Assembly (NCBI RefSeq): GCF_900102025.1
Contig: NZ_FNAU01000013.1
Coordinates: forward strand, 1-64,000
Origin: Actinobaculum suis
GTDB taxonomy: Bacteria; Actinomycetota; Actinomycetes; Actinomycetales; Actinomycetaceae
Length of the DNA stretch: 64,000 bases
Direction: 5' to 3'
Shown here: positions 50,017 to 59,115 of the stretch, in pieces
Layout of the letters: the number at the start of each line of letters is the position of its first letter
How positions within the stretch are numbered: the first letter of the stretch is position 1
Made by a program: the position numbers and the translations under genes
The notes under the pieces: generated by a model
Told to the model about the DNA's origin: nothing
What the model saw: the letters and a program-made list of their open reading frames with translations, nothing else
Databases searched by the model: none

Positions 50017-51651
50017 ATGAATGTCATCATGCCAATCGCAGAAGTGGCGCGCCAGGCAGGCGTGCCCGAAGAAGCTTTTCTGCCATATGGGCGCGGGCGC
50101 GCCAAAGTCGATAGAACTTGGGTGGAGTCCGCGCAGCCGCGCGGCAAACTGATCTTGGTTACGGCTGTGAATCCCACTCCGCCCGGAGAGGGGAAAACCA
50201 CCACGTCCATTGGCCTTGCCGATGGGTTGCGGCAGATCGGCAAGAGCGCCGCGCTTGCTTTGCGTGAACCATCCCTGGGCCCCGTGTTCGGGATTAAGGG
50301 TGGTGCTATTGGGGGCGGAAAATCCCAAGTTGTACCCGCCACGCAGATTAATCTGCATTTCAACGGGGACTTTGCGGCTATTGCCGCGGCCCAGAACCTG
50401 CTGGCCGCTATTACCGAAAACGCGGCCCATTTTGGTACGCACGATCTAGATCCGCGCACGCTCAATGTACGCCGGGCCCTAGACGTCAACGACCGCACCC
50501 TGCGCCAAGTAGTGACCGGCTTGGGCGGGCGCACCGGCGGCATCCCGCGCGAAACCGGTTTCGATATCACCGCTGCCTCGGAAGTCATGGCCGCCTTCTG
50601 CATGGCTTCTGACCTGGCCGATCTGCGCCGCCGCATCGGGGGAATCGTCGTCGGAGCAGACCGTTCCGGCAACCCCGTAACCGCAGATACGCTGCAGGCA
50701 ACGGGCGCGATGCTCGCCCTACTCGTAGAAGCATTCTCCCCGAACCTCGTACAAACCATGGAAGGTACCCCCGCGTTTGTGCACGGCGGGCCTTTCGCAA
50801 ATATTGCGCACGGCTGCAATTCCGTGATGGCCACGCGAGCCGCCCTGGCCACTGCCGATTACGCGGTAACCGAAGCAGGTTTCGGGGCAGACCTCGGCGC
50901 CGAAAAATTCATGGACATCAAGTGCCGCGAAACTGGGCTGCGCCCGGCCGCCGCCGTGTGCGTGGCTACCGTGCGCGCCCTCAAATACCACGGCGGGGTG
51001 GCGCTCGCGGACCTCGAAACCGAAAACGTGGAGGCCGTGCGCCGCGGGCTCGCCAACCTGCGCCGCCACATTCAGATTCTGCGTAACGTTTTGGGGCTCA
51101 ACGTGGTGGTCGCGATCAACCGTTTCAGTGCCGATACGGAAGCGGAAATGGCTGTTATCGCGGAGACGACGGCGCAGCTCGGCGTCAAATCGGTAGCGGC
51201 CGAACACTTCACCCACGGCGGCAAGGGAGCGGTCGCTTTGGCCGAAGCCGTGGTAGAAGCAGCAGAAAACCCCTCCACGCCTACCTTTACCTACGCCGCC
51301 GAAGCCACGCTGGAAGAAAAGATCGACGCCGTGGTCCGTAAGATTTACGGCGGAGATGGTGCTACCTTCACGCGGGCCGCACAAAGAGAACTCGACCGCT
51401 TGCAAGCCAGCGGTTATGGTTCCTGGCCGGTATGCATCGCCAAAACCCCGGCGAGCTTGACGGCCGATCCGAACGTGCTCGGCGCGCCTACTGACTTCAA
51501 AATTCCCGTCCGCGAAGTCCGGCTTTCTACCGGCGGCGGCTTCGTTGTCGTAATCGCAGGATCCGTAATGCTCATGCCTGGCCTGCCCAAACGTCCTTCG
51601 GCCGCGGATGTAGACGTGACCGCTGAAGGCGAAATCGTAGGTTTGCACTAG
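50017..51651 (+). CDS. fhs: Formate-tetrahydrofolate ligase
   Basis: 544 residues, close to the family's usual length of about 555. It makes 10-formyl-THF from formate, THF and ATP. Motifs: the P-loop TAVNPTPPGEGKTTTSIGLADGL, REPSLGPVFGIKGGAIGGGKSQVVP, NLHFNGDFAAIAAAQNLLAA, and FVHGGPFANIAHGCNSV. Starts at ATG 50017 (or 50029) without a ribosome site, with a -10 element just upstream, so translation of a leaderless mRNA is likely. It is monocistronic. Confidence 0.96.
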   Translation: MNVIMPIAEVARQAGVPEEAFLPYGRGRAKVDRTWVESAQPRGKLILVTAVNPTPPGEGKTTTSIGLADGLRQIGKSAALALREPSLGPVFGIKGGAIGGGKSQVVPATQINLHFNGDFAAIAAAQNLLAAITENAAHFGTHDLDPRTLNVRRALDVNDRTLRQVVTGLGGRTGGIPRETGFDITAASEVMAAFCMASDLADLRRRIGGIVVGADRSGNPVTADTLQATGAMLALLVEAFSPNLVQTMEGTPAFVHGGPFANIAHGCNSVMATRAALATADYAVTEAGFGADLGAEKFMDIKCRETGLRPAAAVCVATVRALKYHGGVALADLETENVEAVRRGLANLRRHIQILRNVLGLNVVVAINRFSADTEAEMAVIAETTAQLGVKSVAAEHFTHGGKGAVALAEAVVEAAENPSTPTFTYAAEATLEEKIDAVVRKIYGGDGATFTRAAQRELDRLQASGYGSWPVCIAKTPASLTADPNVLGAPTDFKIPVREVRLSTGGGFVVVIAGSVMLMPGLPKRPSAADVDVTAEGEIVGLH

Positions 51652-51730
51652 AGTCCATTTCTTGGTGTAGAGTCTCTCGCTATTGGTGACTACGGTGCGA
51701 TTTGTTCCAAAAAACGGGACTTCCCGCGGT

Positions 51731-51844
51731 GCTGACGCCGCAAGCTAGCGCTGACGCCGCAAGCTAGCGCTGACGCCGCAAGCTAGCGCTGACGCCGCAA
51801 GCTAGCGCTGACGCCGCAAGCTAGCGCTGACGCCGCAAGCTAGC
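51731..51844. repeat. Six perfect 19-bp tandem repeats (VNTR)
   Basis: gctgacgccgcaagctagc is repeated six times without a mismatch, beginning at 51731, 51750, 51769, 51788, 51807 and 51826. Each junction makes the self-complementary agctagcgct. It lies in the fhs-ppdK gap, about 80 nt after the fhs stop, and decays into related gcgcggt units up to about 51905. The perfection indicates recent expansion. Confidence 0.95.
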
Positions 51845-52166
51845 GGTGCCTGTGCGGTGCCGGGTGTACCTGCGCGGTACTAGTGCGGCGCCTGCGCGGT
51901 GCGGTCACAGCTTAGGGTGGCGGCACCGGTGCAGCATTTGCGCCGCGGGAAGTCTTTCCGGGAGTCTTACAGGAAGTTCGGAAAATCCCGAGCGTGCACG
52001 GCCAAAAAGATCCCATTCAAGTGGATTACTTGAAACGAAAAAGAGGGGGTGTTTTTCGCCACTTCGGTGCTAGCCTGAGAGACGGTGGTAACGCCACGGC
52101 GCACGTAGCGCTCCAAACCAAAAATTGCAGAAGGCAATAAGGATGTTGCTGAAAGTGGAGGCGGGA

Positions 52167-54917
52167 ATGACTAAGTACATTTACTCTTTCACTGAGGGGA
52201 ACAAGGACATGAAGGACCTCCTCGGTGGAAAAGGTGCGAACCTTGCGGAAATGGTCGGGTTGGGAATGCCCGTGCCTCCCGGGTTTACGATTACTACGGA
52301 GGCTTGCCGGTACTACCTGGAAAACGGGTTGGAACCGCATGAGCTGGCGGAACAGGTGACGGAATACCTCACCGCAATTGAAGAGCAGATGGGCCGCAAA
52401 CTTGGCGACCCGGACGATCCGCTCCTCTTCTCCGTACGTTCGGGCGCCAAATTCTCCATGCCCGGCATGATGGATACCGTGCTCAATATTGGTCTTACCG
52501 ATGAATCCGTGCGGGGCTTGGCCAAACAGTCCGGAGATGAGCGTTTCGCTTGGGATTCCTACCGACGCCTGATCCAAATGTTTGGTAAGACCGTGCTCGA
52601 TATCGACGGCGAACTATTCTCCCAAGCCCTTTCTGATTTGCAGCACGCTCACGGCTATTCCGGGGATCTGGATATGACCACGGACGATCTGCGCGAAATC
52701 ACCTCGATTTTCAAGGGCATCGTGCGGCGTACCACCGGGCGTAACTTCCCGCAAAATCCGCGGTCGCAAATGAACCTGGCCATTACGGCCGTGTTCCGTT
52801 CCTGGAATACGGAACGGGCCCGGATCTACCGCCGCCGCGAACACATTCCAGATGATTTGGGCACGGCCGTAAACATCCAAACCATGGTCTTCGGCAACCT
52901 GGGTGAAACTTCTGCTACCGGTGTGTGCTTCACCCGTGATCCTTCCACCGGTCATTCCGGCGTGTACGGCGATTTCCTGCCCAATGCCCAAGGGGAAGAC
53001 GTTGTTGCCGGTATTCGCAATACCCAGCCCCTGGCCGAACTACAAGACTTCAATAAGCCGGCTTACGATCAGCTCGTCGATATTATGCAACGCCTGGAAA
53101 ACCACTACCGGGATCTGTGCGATATCGAGTTCACGATCGAAGAAGGTAAGCTCTGGATGCTTCAAACCAGAGTTGGTAAGCGTACCCCGGCCGCCGCTTT
53201 CCGCGTGGCGGGCCAACTGGTAGAAGAAGGCCTGATCGATAAGCGCGAAGCTGTTACCCGGGTTACGGGCGAACAGCTCACTTCGCTGCTCTTCCCCCAG
53301 TTCCGCCGCGAAAATGTGGAAGAACCGGTAACCGTAGGCACACCTGCTTCGCCGGGCGCAGCCGTGGGCAAGATCGTTTTCGATAATGCTTCGGCTACGC
53401 GGCGCGCCGCCGAAGGCGAAGACGTAATCCTGGTGCGCCGGGAAACCAATCCGGATGACCTCGAAGGCATGGTGGCCGCCCAAGGCGTGCTCACGGCCCG
53501 CGGCGGCAAAACTTCCCACGCGGCCGTGGTAGCCCGCGGGATGGGCCGCACCGCCGTCGTCGGCGCGGAAGACCTAGTAATTAACGAAAACTCGCGCACC
53601 GTGTTCGTAAAGTCCAAGCACCTTACCTTGCGCGAAGGCGACGTTATTTCCATCGACGGCACCACCGGGGAAGTTTTCACCGGCTCGGTACCGGTAGAAG
53701 ATTCGCCCGTGATGGTATACGTAACCCAAGGTTTGGAAGCCGCCCTTGAGGTGGCGAACGACGCCGATGCACGCGAACTCGTGAACTCCGTGCACAATAT
53801 TTTGACCGAGGCAGATTCAATCTCCCGTATGAAGGTCCGCGCGAACGCGGATAACCCGGAAGATGCGGCCAAGGCACGGACGATGGGCGCACAGGGCATC
53901 GGCCTGGTACGTACCGAACACATGTTCCTCGGGGAGCGGCGCGAACTGATCGAACACGTAATCCTTGCCGAAACCCGCGAACAGCAAGAGGCCGCACTGG
54001 CTGCGCTATTACCCCTGCAGAAGAACGATTTCTTAGGGATTTTCGAAGCCATGGATGGGCTGCCCGTGGTGGTACGGCTCATCGACCCACCGCTACACGA
54101 ATTCTTGCCGGATCTGACCAAACTTTCGGTAGAAATCGCGGTGGCAGACGCCCTTGGCAAGCAAGTACCGGAACGCAAGCGGCAGCTTTTGCATGCCGCC
54201 CAGGAACGCAGCGAAGCCAATCCGATGCTCGGCTTGCGCGGGGTACGGCTTTCCATTGAGATTCCCGGGTTTGTGGATACCCAGGTGCGGGCGGTTGCGG
54301 AAGCGGCAGCGGAGCTGCGCCTCAAGGGTAAGGACCCGCATCCGGAAATCATGATCCCGCTGGTCGGCTCCGAAAAGGAACTGCACCTGGTGGCAGATCA
54401 AGCGCGCGAAATCGTGCGGGAAGTGGAACGCCAGTACGCGATGGATACGGGCGCTCTGGATATCGAAATCGGTACCATGATCGAATTGCCGCGCGCCGCG
54501 ATCGTGGCCGATAAGATCGCCCACGAAGCCGAATTCTTCAGCTTCGGCACGAACGATTTGACGCAAACCACGCTCGGTTTCTCCCGCGACGATGTAGAAC
54601 ACGAATTCATTCCGCTCTACATTGAAAAGGGCATTTTCCAAGAATCGCCCTTCGGCACCATCGACCAAGAAGGTGTGGGCGAACTCGTCCGCATCGGCGT
54701 GGAACGCGGGCGGGAAGGCCGGCCGGGTATCAAGATCGGCGTTTGCGGCGAACACGGTGGGGACCCGCAGTCCATCCACTTCTTCGACGCTTGTGGGATT
54801 GACTACGTATCCTGCTCGCCCTTCCGAGTGCCGATCGCGCGGCTCGAAGCGGGCCGGGCCACGGTCCACAACGAATCCTCGCTCGCTCAAAACGGCGCTA
54901 CCGACGCCACGGCGTAA
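52167..54917 (+). CDS. ppdK: Pyruvate, phosphate dikinase
   Basis: 916 residues from ATG 52167 after ggaggcggg (an upstream ATG at 52143 lacks a good site). It interconverts pyruvate + ATP + Pi and PEP + AMP + PPi. N-terminal ATP-grasp domain (LLGGKGANLAEMVGLGMPVPPGF, SVRSGAKFSMPGMMDTVLN), swivelling phospho-His domain (LTARGGKTSHAAVVARGMGR, catalytic His) and C-terminal PEP/pyruvate barrel (GLRGVRLSIEIPGF, FSFGTNDLTQTTLGFSRDD, catalytic Cys in IGVCGEHGGDP) are complete. In this setting it likely supports glycolysis or PEP supply during growth on sugars. Confidence 0.97.
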   Translation: MTKYIYSFTEGNKDMKDLLGGKGANLAEMVGLGMPVPPGFTITTEACRYYLENGLEPHELAEQVTEYLTAIEEQMGRKLGDPDDPLLFSVRSGAKFSMPGMMDTVLNIGLTDESVRGLAKQSGDERFAWDSYRRLIQMFGKTVLDIDGELFSQALSDLQHAHGYSGDLDMTTDDLREITSIFKGIVRRTTGRNFPQNPRSQMNLAITAVFRSWNTERARIYRRREHIPDDLGTAVNIQTMVFGNLGETSATGVCFTRDPSTGHSGVYGDFLPNAQGEDVVAGIRNTQPLAELQDFNKPAYDQLVDIMQRLENHYRDLCDIEFTIEEGKLWMLQTRVGKRTPAAAFRVAGQLVEEGLIDKREAVTRVTGEQLTSLLFPQFRRENVEEPVTVGTPASPGAAVGKIVFDNASATRRAAEGEDVILVRRETNPDDLEGMVAAQGVLTARGGKTSHAAVVARGMGRTAVVGAEDLVINENSRTVFVKSKHLTLREGDVISIDGTTGEVFTGSVPVEDSPVMVYVTQGLEAALEVANDADARELVNSVHNILTEADSISRMKVRANADNPEDAAKARTMGAQGIGLVRTEHMFLGERRELIEHVILAETREQQEAALAALLPLQKNDFLGIFEAMDGLPVVVRLIDPPLHEFLPDLTKLSVEIAVADALGKQVPERKRQLLHAAQERSEANPMLGLRGVRLSIEIPGFVDTQVRAVAEAAAELRLKGKDPHPEIMIPLVGSEKELHLVADQAREIVREVERQYAMDTGALDIEIGTMIELPRAAIVADKIAHEAEFFSFGTNDLTQTTLGFSRDDVEHEFIPLYIEKGIFQESPFGTIDQEGVGELVRIGVERGREGRPGIKIGVCGEHGGDPQSIHFFDACGIDYVSCSPFRVPIARLEAGRATVHNESSLAQNGATDATA

Positions 54918-55070
54918 ACTCGCGGCCGTGCAAACTCGCGGCAGCGTGAAGCTGCGCCGGTGTGAACCCGGGGCAGTAAGCACTCGCGGCGGTGCAAACC
55001 TGCCGTAGCGTGAACCTGCGAGGGCGTAAGCTCCGGGTTGCGCAAGTTCGCGACGGCGTAAACTAGCATT
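54915..55070. repeat. Decayed tandem repeat after ppdK
   Basis: ggcgtaaactcgcggc-type units (actcgcggccgtgcaa, actcgcggcagcgtgaa, cactcgcggcggtgcaa, aagttcgcgacggcgtaaact) run from the ppdK stop codon region onward. No coding function. Confidence 0.6.
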
Positions 55071-55086
55071 TTGCGTGGGATGTATG

Positions 55087-55125
55087 ACAGCGCAGGCGGG
55101 AGGTTTTCCTCCGCGCCTGCGCTGT
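55087..55125 (+). terminator. Hairpin terminator after ppdK
   Basis: acagcgcaggcg...ggagg and cctcc...gcgcctgcgctgt form a stem of about 17 bp with one small bulge and a tttt loop. It lies between ppdK and the next gene; the downstream T run is short. Confidence 0.65.
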
Positions 55126-55174
55126 TCAACATAGAATGGCATGCATAGTAAAGGCGGGCGGGAGAGGAGAATAG

Positions 55175-57466
55175 ATGGCGGTCTTTTCGTTTGAAGGCGG
55201 CGAGCTTCGGCCCGCAGCTCCCCAAACAGATCTGCCGGATTCCGTGGTAGGGCCGATTTTGGCGGCTTTGCGCGAAAACGCTCTAGAAATCCTACCTTCT
55301 CCGCTTTTCGCAATCGCCTGGACCCGCGATCCAGAAACACCTTCCTACCTGATTTGTTTGGACGCAACCGGGCAGATTTGTACGGTCGCGGTAATGCCAA
55401 GCCTCGATACGGAGAGCCTGGTGGCCGCACTCACGGTTTCAGGACGGCAGTCTAATTTAGACCGCGAAGAAATCGTGCGCATGTACCCGGGCGGGGAAGA
55501 AGAATTTTCCCGAAAATGGAATGCGTTCCGGGCTATTAATCCGCCGGTGGCAAGTGCCGGGCCGAAACTTTTTGTAATCACTTTGCGCGTGGCCGATAGC
55601 GTGCGGGACGCAATTACCGCGCTCGCGGGCGGCGGCGTCGCAGTGTATGCGGCGAGCGTGTATGAGGCCGGGGGCCGGGCCCTCGTTAATATCGACGAAG
55701 TTTCGGTAGCCCCGAGCCTCCGGTATGCGTTGACCAGTCCGGCGGCCGCGGCGCGGCCGGGGATCGGGGAATCCGCTTCCACGCCCGCCACCGAAAGTCT
55801 CCGCGAGGTTTACGTGGAACTACCGGCGGAACCTTCCGCCGGAACGCCGGCGGAGACGTACGTGGGTACACCGGCTAAGACTTACGCGGGAATGCCCGAT
55901 GAAACTTACCCCGGCACGCCGGCAGAAACCCCCGCCGATGCTCCGGCTGAAACGACCGCTCCAACATACGCGGGAACTGCGAGCGAAATGCCTGGAGAAA
56001 CATACCCTGAAACTTATAGCGGAACGCCCGCCGAAACATACGGAGGAACGCCCGCCGAAACATACGGAGGGACGCCTGCCGAAACATACGGAGGAACGCC
56101 CGCCGAAACATACAGCGGAACATCGGCTAGAACTTCTGCCCAATATTCCGGCCAAGTTCCGCGCGAAAGCACACCTCTAAACTTTTCCGAAAGTGCGGCC
56201 AAAACTACCCCGGAAAGCGCGGCTTGGAAAGCTTCGGCCGCGGCTACGGCAGCGGCCAGAAGTACGCGGGAAAACGCTGGCCAAGAAACCTGGGCCGCCG
56301 GTCCGGGACGAAGCGTGCAGGAAAGCGCGGCCTGGGAAGCATCAGCCCCGGCGGCAGACCCAGCTCTAGCCGCAGATCTACCCGCGGCTGCGGATCTCTC
56401 CCCGGCGGCGGATCTATCCTCGCCGGCGACGCAGCTATCCTCTTCAGGTGCGGGTTCGGCGAGGAGTACATGGGAGAGCGCAGCTTGGGAAGCCTCAGCT
56501 ACCGCGTCGGCAAGCACCTGGGAAAGCGCGGCCTGGGAGGCCTCGGCCAGGGCCGAAACTCATGCTGAAACTCCGGCTGAGATTCCTGCCGAACCACGCG
56601 CGGAAACCCGCGCCGAACCGTGGGTACCGCCGCTGCGGCAAAATATTGTTGACGCCCACAGTGTGTCTTCACCCGAGCGGCTTCCGGTCACGCCCGCCCA
56701 GTCGGAAACCGGTTCAGCGCATTCTGCACCAAAACTCGTGCAAACCGCGTGGGTAGCGCCTTCGGCCGCGGAAGTCGGGGTCCGGCCGACCGATAGCTTG
56801 CCGGAACACGAACGGGCAATTCCGGATCCCTTACGGGCCGGGCCCGAACCGGCCGCGGCAACTTTCACGGTAGATGTAGATCCGGATATAGAGATCGCGC
56901 GTGCCCGGCGGCGGGCGCGCCGCGCCGCGGTAGAAAGCGCATCGGAAGCGGCTTCTTCCCGGTACAATTCCGAGCCTTCCCGCCCGCCCACGGTTGGTTC
57001 CCCGGCGCGGCCGGAACCTTCGCGGCACCAGGAAAACCAGGAGCACCAACCGGTAACCATCGCAGATTTGGCGCAGCGAGCCAAAGGCCGGGGTGAAAGA
57101 TCCCGGCGAACCACCGACCACGTGGCGCTCGCGGAAGGCCCGATCGCGGAAAAGTTCGGTATTATCCCGCTCACCGATAGCAAACAGGCTGCCGAACAGG
57201 CCCGTGAACGCAACCGGAAAGCAATTGCCCGGCTCGCCCGGATTTCTCAAAACGGGCCGGTACGCGTGTATTGGGTGTTCCGCCGCCGCGGTATAGACCT
57301 GCAAGCAAATGTGGAATGGCCCGGCGTGCTCCGGGTGGCAGGCCACGGAAACTACACCGATCCCACGGCCGCGGCCGAAGAAATCGGCGGAGTGGAAAAC
57401 GTAGACGGCTGGGATCTGTGGCGCACCGCGGATGGGCGTAGCCTCGCCGATCTCGACCCAGAATAA
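55175..57466 (+). CDS. Large repeat-containing protein with a RAMA-like C-terminal domain
   Basis: 763 residues; ATG 55175 after gagaggaga. Residues 1-180 form a globular domain (LFAIAWTRDPETPSYLICLD, MYPGGEEEFSRKWNAFRAI) of a kind I know only from uncharacterised actinobacterial proteins. Residues about 200-520 are low-complexity with tandem GTPAETYG and ESAAWEASA repeats. The last 100 residues (VYWVFRRRGIDLQANVEWPGV, then GHGNYTDPTAAAEE and VDGWDLWRTADGRSLADL) resemble the RAMA/DUF4357 fold linked to DNA modification and restriction proteins. The fold call is by pattern. A cytoplasmic DNA-associated role is possible but unproven. Confidence 0.6.
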   Translation: MAVFSFEGGELRPAAPQTDLPDSVVGPILAALRENALEILPSPLFAIAWTRDPETPSYLICLDATGQICTVAVMPSLDTESLVAALTVSGRQSNLDREEIVRMYPGGEEEFSRKWNAFRAINPPVASAGPKLFVITLRVADSVRDAITALAGGGVAVYAASVYEAGGRALVNIDEVSVAPSLRYALTSPAAAARPGIGESASTPATESLREVYVELPAEPSAGTPAETYVGTPAKTYAGMPDETYPGTPAETPADAPAETTAPTYAGTASEMPGETYPETYSGTPAETYGGTPAETYGGTPAETYGGTPAETYSGTSARTSAQYSGQVPRESTPLNFSESAAKTTPESAAWKASAAATAAARSTRENAGQETWAAGPGRSVQESAAWEASAPAADPALAADLPAAADLSPAADLSSPATQLSSSGAGSARSTWESAAWEASATASASTWESAAWEASARAETHAETPAEIPAEPRAETRAEPWVPPLRQNIVDAHSVSSPERLPVTPAQSETGSAHSAPKLVQTAWVAPSAAEVGVRPTDSLPEHERAIPDPLRAGPEPAAATFTVDVDPDIEIARARRRARRAAVESASEAASSRYNSEPSRPPTVGSPARPEPSRHQENQEHQPVTIADLAQRAKGRGERSRRTTDHVALAEGPIAEKFGIIPLTDSKQAAEQARERNRKAIARLARISQNGPVRVYWVFRRRGIDLQANVEWPGVLRVAGHGNYTDPTAAAEEIGGVENVDGWDLWRTADGRSLADLDPE
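55850..56125. repeat. Coding tandem repeat (GTPAETYG units)
   Basis: 24-bp units encoding GTPAETYG (ggaacgcccgccgaaacatac) are almost perfect in four consecutive copies around 56021-56112, with decayed copies before. A second coding repeat (ESAAWEASA) occurs four times between about 56215 and 56555. Confidence 0.85.
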
Positions 57467-57645
57467 AAGCACGGCCCGCCGCCGCGGGTAGCTCTCCCGC
57501 GGCCAGTTCGCTCGCGCTCAGCTAGTTCGCCCTTGCACAACCAGTTCGCTAGATGCGGTTAGTTTGCGCGGAACTAGGTCACCCGGGGGCGTGGGCAGTT
57601 CGCCTAAGCACGGTGAGCTTACTGTTGCTGCCCGCAGCGCGATTA

Positions 57646-58797
57646 CTATTGTTCGCCAAGCACCCCGGTGATAAACCTGCCGAGGGTGCGGAACACTTCT
57701 GTGCGTACGGACCGGCGGGAAAAGACGACGTCGTGAATAGCACCCGGGAACTTGACGATGCTCACCGCGCGGCCAAGTTTTGCGGCGCGGGCCCACATTT
57801 GTTCCACGTTGAGCACAATATCGGCGCTGCGCATTTCTTCGCTCCAGGAGCGGCTGAAATAGCTGCGCGCGGAGGTGAGCATCAAAATTGGGGCGTCGAT
57901 ATTCAGGCCGGCGGCCACGCGATCCTGACCGCGCAAAACTGCCCGCAACCAGCCGGGACGTACCGGGAACGGGTTGCTAACGCGCGTGTCGAAATCAGGT
58001 ATCCAACCGGTGGTCCAGAACGGGTCATCGGTATGCGGGGGCGCGCCGGGGATGCTCGGCAAACCCGGCGCTTTCCACGCCGTGACGGTCCGTGCATAAA
58101 AGTCACTAGCGAAAAGGTCTAAAGCCTGGCGCGGCCAATGTGAAGCCAAAGCGGTTACCGCGGGGCGCGCCACAGCCTGCAATTCTGGCGTAAGTTGCAG
58201 CTCCAACCAGGGCGAATTAAGCACGACGCCGGCCAGCAAGCCCGGGCGCGCATCGGCATACAAACTAGCCGTGAGCCCGCCCGTGGAATGACCGTACAAA
58301 AACAGCGGGAAAGGTGCGGCGGAATTCGCGGCCAGTGGCGCGGCGGAATCCGCGCGCGTTTCGATCCCGTAAGTTTCCCGCAGGTCGGCAGCGATGGCTT
58401 CCCAGGCGGCGTCGAGATCTGCAAAATAAGTGGAAAAGTTTTCGATATACCCTGGAGTTTGCCGGGAACGGTCTAGGCTGCGCCCATATTTGCGCAGATC
58501 AATCGCGTAAAAAGCTCCCTGCATGGCGGTTATAGTGCGGGCGAGTTCGGTGTGAATAAATGAGTCATTCCAACCATGCACAGCCAAGAAAGCAAAGCGC
58601 GGCGCGGTATTTGGTTCGCCGCCCTGGGCAGGCGCAGCAGTCGCGGCTTGCGCCGCGAGACCGGGCGCGGGCGGGCGCGGCGGGGTTTTCCGGATGAGCG
58701 TGGCACGCACTGGGCCTTCGGTATCGGAGCCGAGCGGTAAGGAAGTTTGCTCATAATCGGCGCCGAGTGGGTCGGGATACCAAGTACGGCTGGTCAT
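57646..58797 (-). CDS. Alpha/beta hydrolase (lysophospholipase-like)
   Basis: 383 residues from ATG 58797. The fold and nucleophile elbow LFLYGHSTGGLTASL (Ser), the oxyanion region AVHGWNDSF, and a C-terminal His in FPGAIHDVVFS are seen; YAIDLRKYGRSLDRSRQTPGYIENF resembles monoglyceride lipases/lysophospholipases. Two Ala/Pro-rich inserts (about 40-65 and 158-170) are present. There is no signal peptide and no Shine-Dalgarno site; an extended -10 lies 6 nt before ATG, suggesting a leaderless transcript. Degenerate ccagttcgct repeats lie between its end and the RAMA-like gene. Confidence 0.85.
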   Translation of the reverse strand: MTSRTWYPDPLGADYEQTSLPLGSDTEGPVRATLIRKTPPRPPAPGLAAQAATAAPAQGGEPNTAPRFAFLAVHGWNDSFIHTELARTITAMQGAFYAIDLRKYGRSLDRSRQTPGYIENFSTYFADLDAAWEAIAADLRETYGIETRADSAAPLAANSAAPFPLFLYGHSTGGLTASLYADARPGLLAGVVLNSPWLELQLTPELQAVARPAVTALASHWPRQALDLFASDFYARTVTAWKAPGLPSIPGAPPHTDDPFWTTGWIPDFDTRVSNPFPVRPGWLRAVLRGQDRVAAGLNIDAPILMLTSARSYFSRSWSEEMRSADIVLNVEQMWARAAKLGRAVSIVKFPGAIHDVVFSRRSVRTEVFRTLGRFITGVLGEQ

Positions 58798-58812
58798 GGT
58801 CTTATTATCGCA
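58798..58812 (-). promoter_or_regulatory. Extended -10 promoter for a leaderless hydrolase transcript
   Basis: On the minus strand tgcgataat (58812-58804) is an extended -10 element; the ATG follows after 6 nt, the same geometry as at fhs. Confidence 0.5.
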
Positions 58813-59115
58813 GGCCACAATAATAATTTTTTGGGCCCTGCCGCACTTCAAGGCACGGCTTTTGGGCGGCGCCGCGGGTTTCGGGAGGTGCGCGGGTTTC
58901 GAGGGGCGGCGGCACGGGTTTCGAGGGGTGGTGGCGCGGGGCCGCCGGTGATGCTGCGGTCTTCATCGAGGTAGCCCTGGGGTAACAGCGGTAGCGTGTG
59001 GCGGCACAAAGCGCTAGTCCCGTGACTGACCACATAAGGTTTGATCCTTGCGGCCTTCCGGAAATGACTGTTACCGTACTGTCAATTTGAGCAAAATTTA
59101 GAAAGGAGCCGGGCG

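Noticed and set aside
51731-51844. Regular 19-bp array considered as a CRISPR
   Set aside because: The copies are directly adjacent without unique spacers and no cas genes are in the window.
53162-54352. Long minus-strand open frame (396 codons) inside ppdK
   Set aside because: It is antisense to the conserved swivelling and barrel domains of ppdK, Ser/Arg-rich, and has no ribosome site; a codon-bias shadow.
54093-55430. Minus-strand open frame of 445 codons across the ppdK/RAMA-like boundary
   Set aside because: It reads antisense through ppdK, the repeat array and a terminator; Arg/Pro/His-rich composition and no family resemblance.
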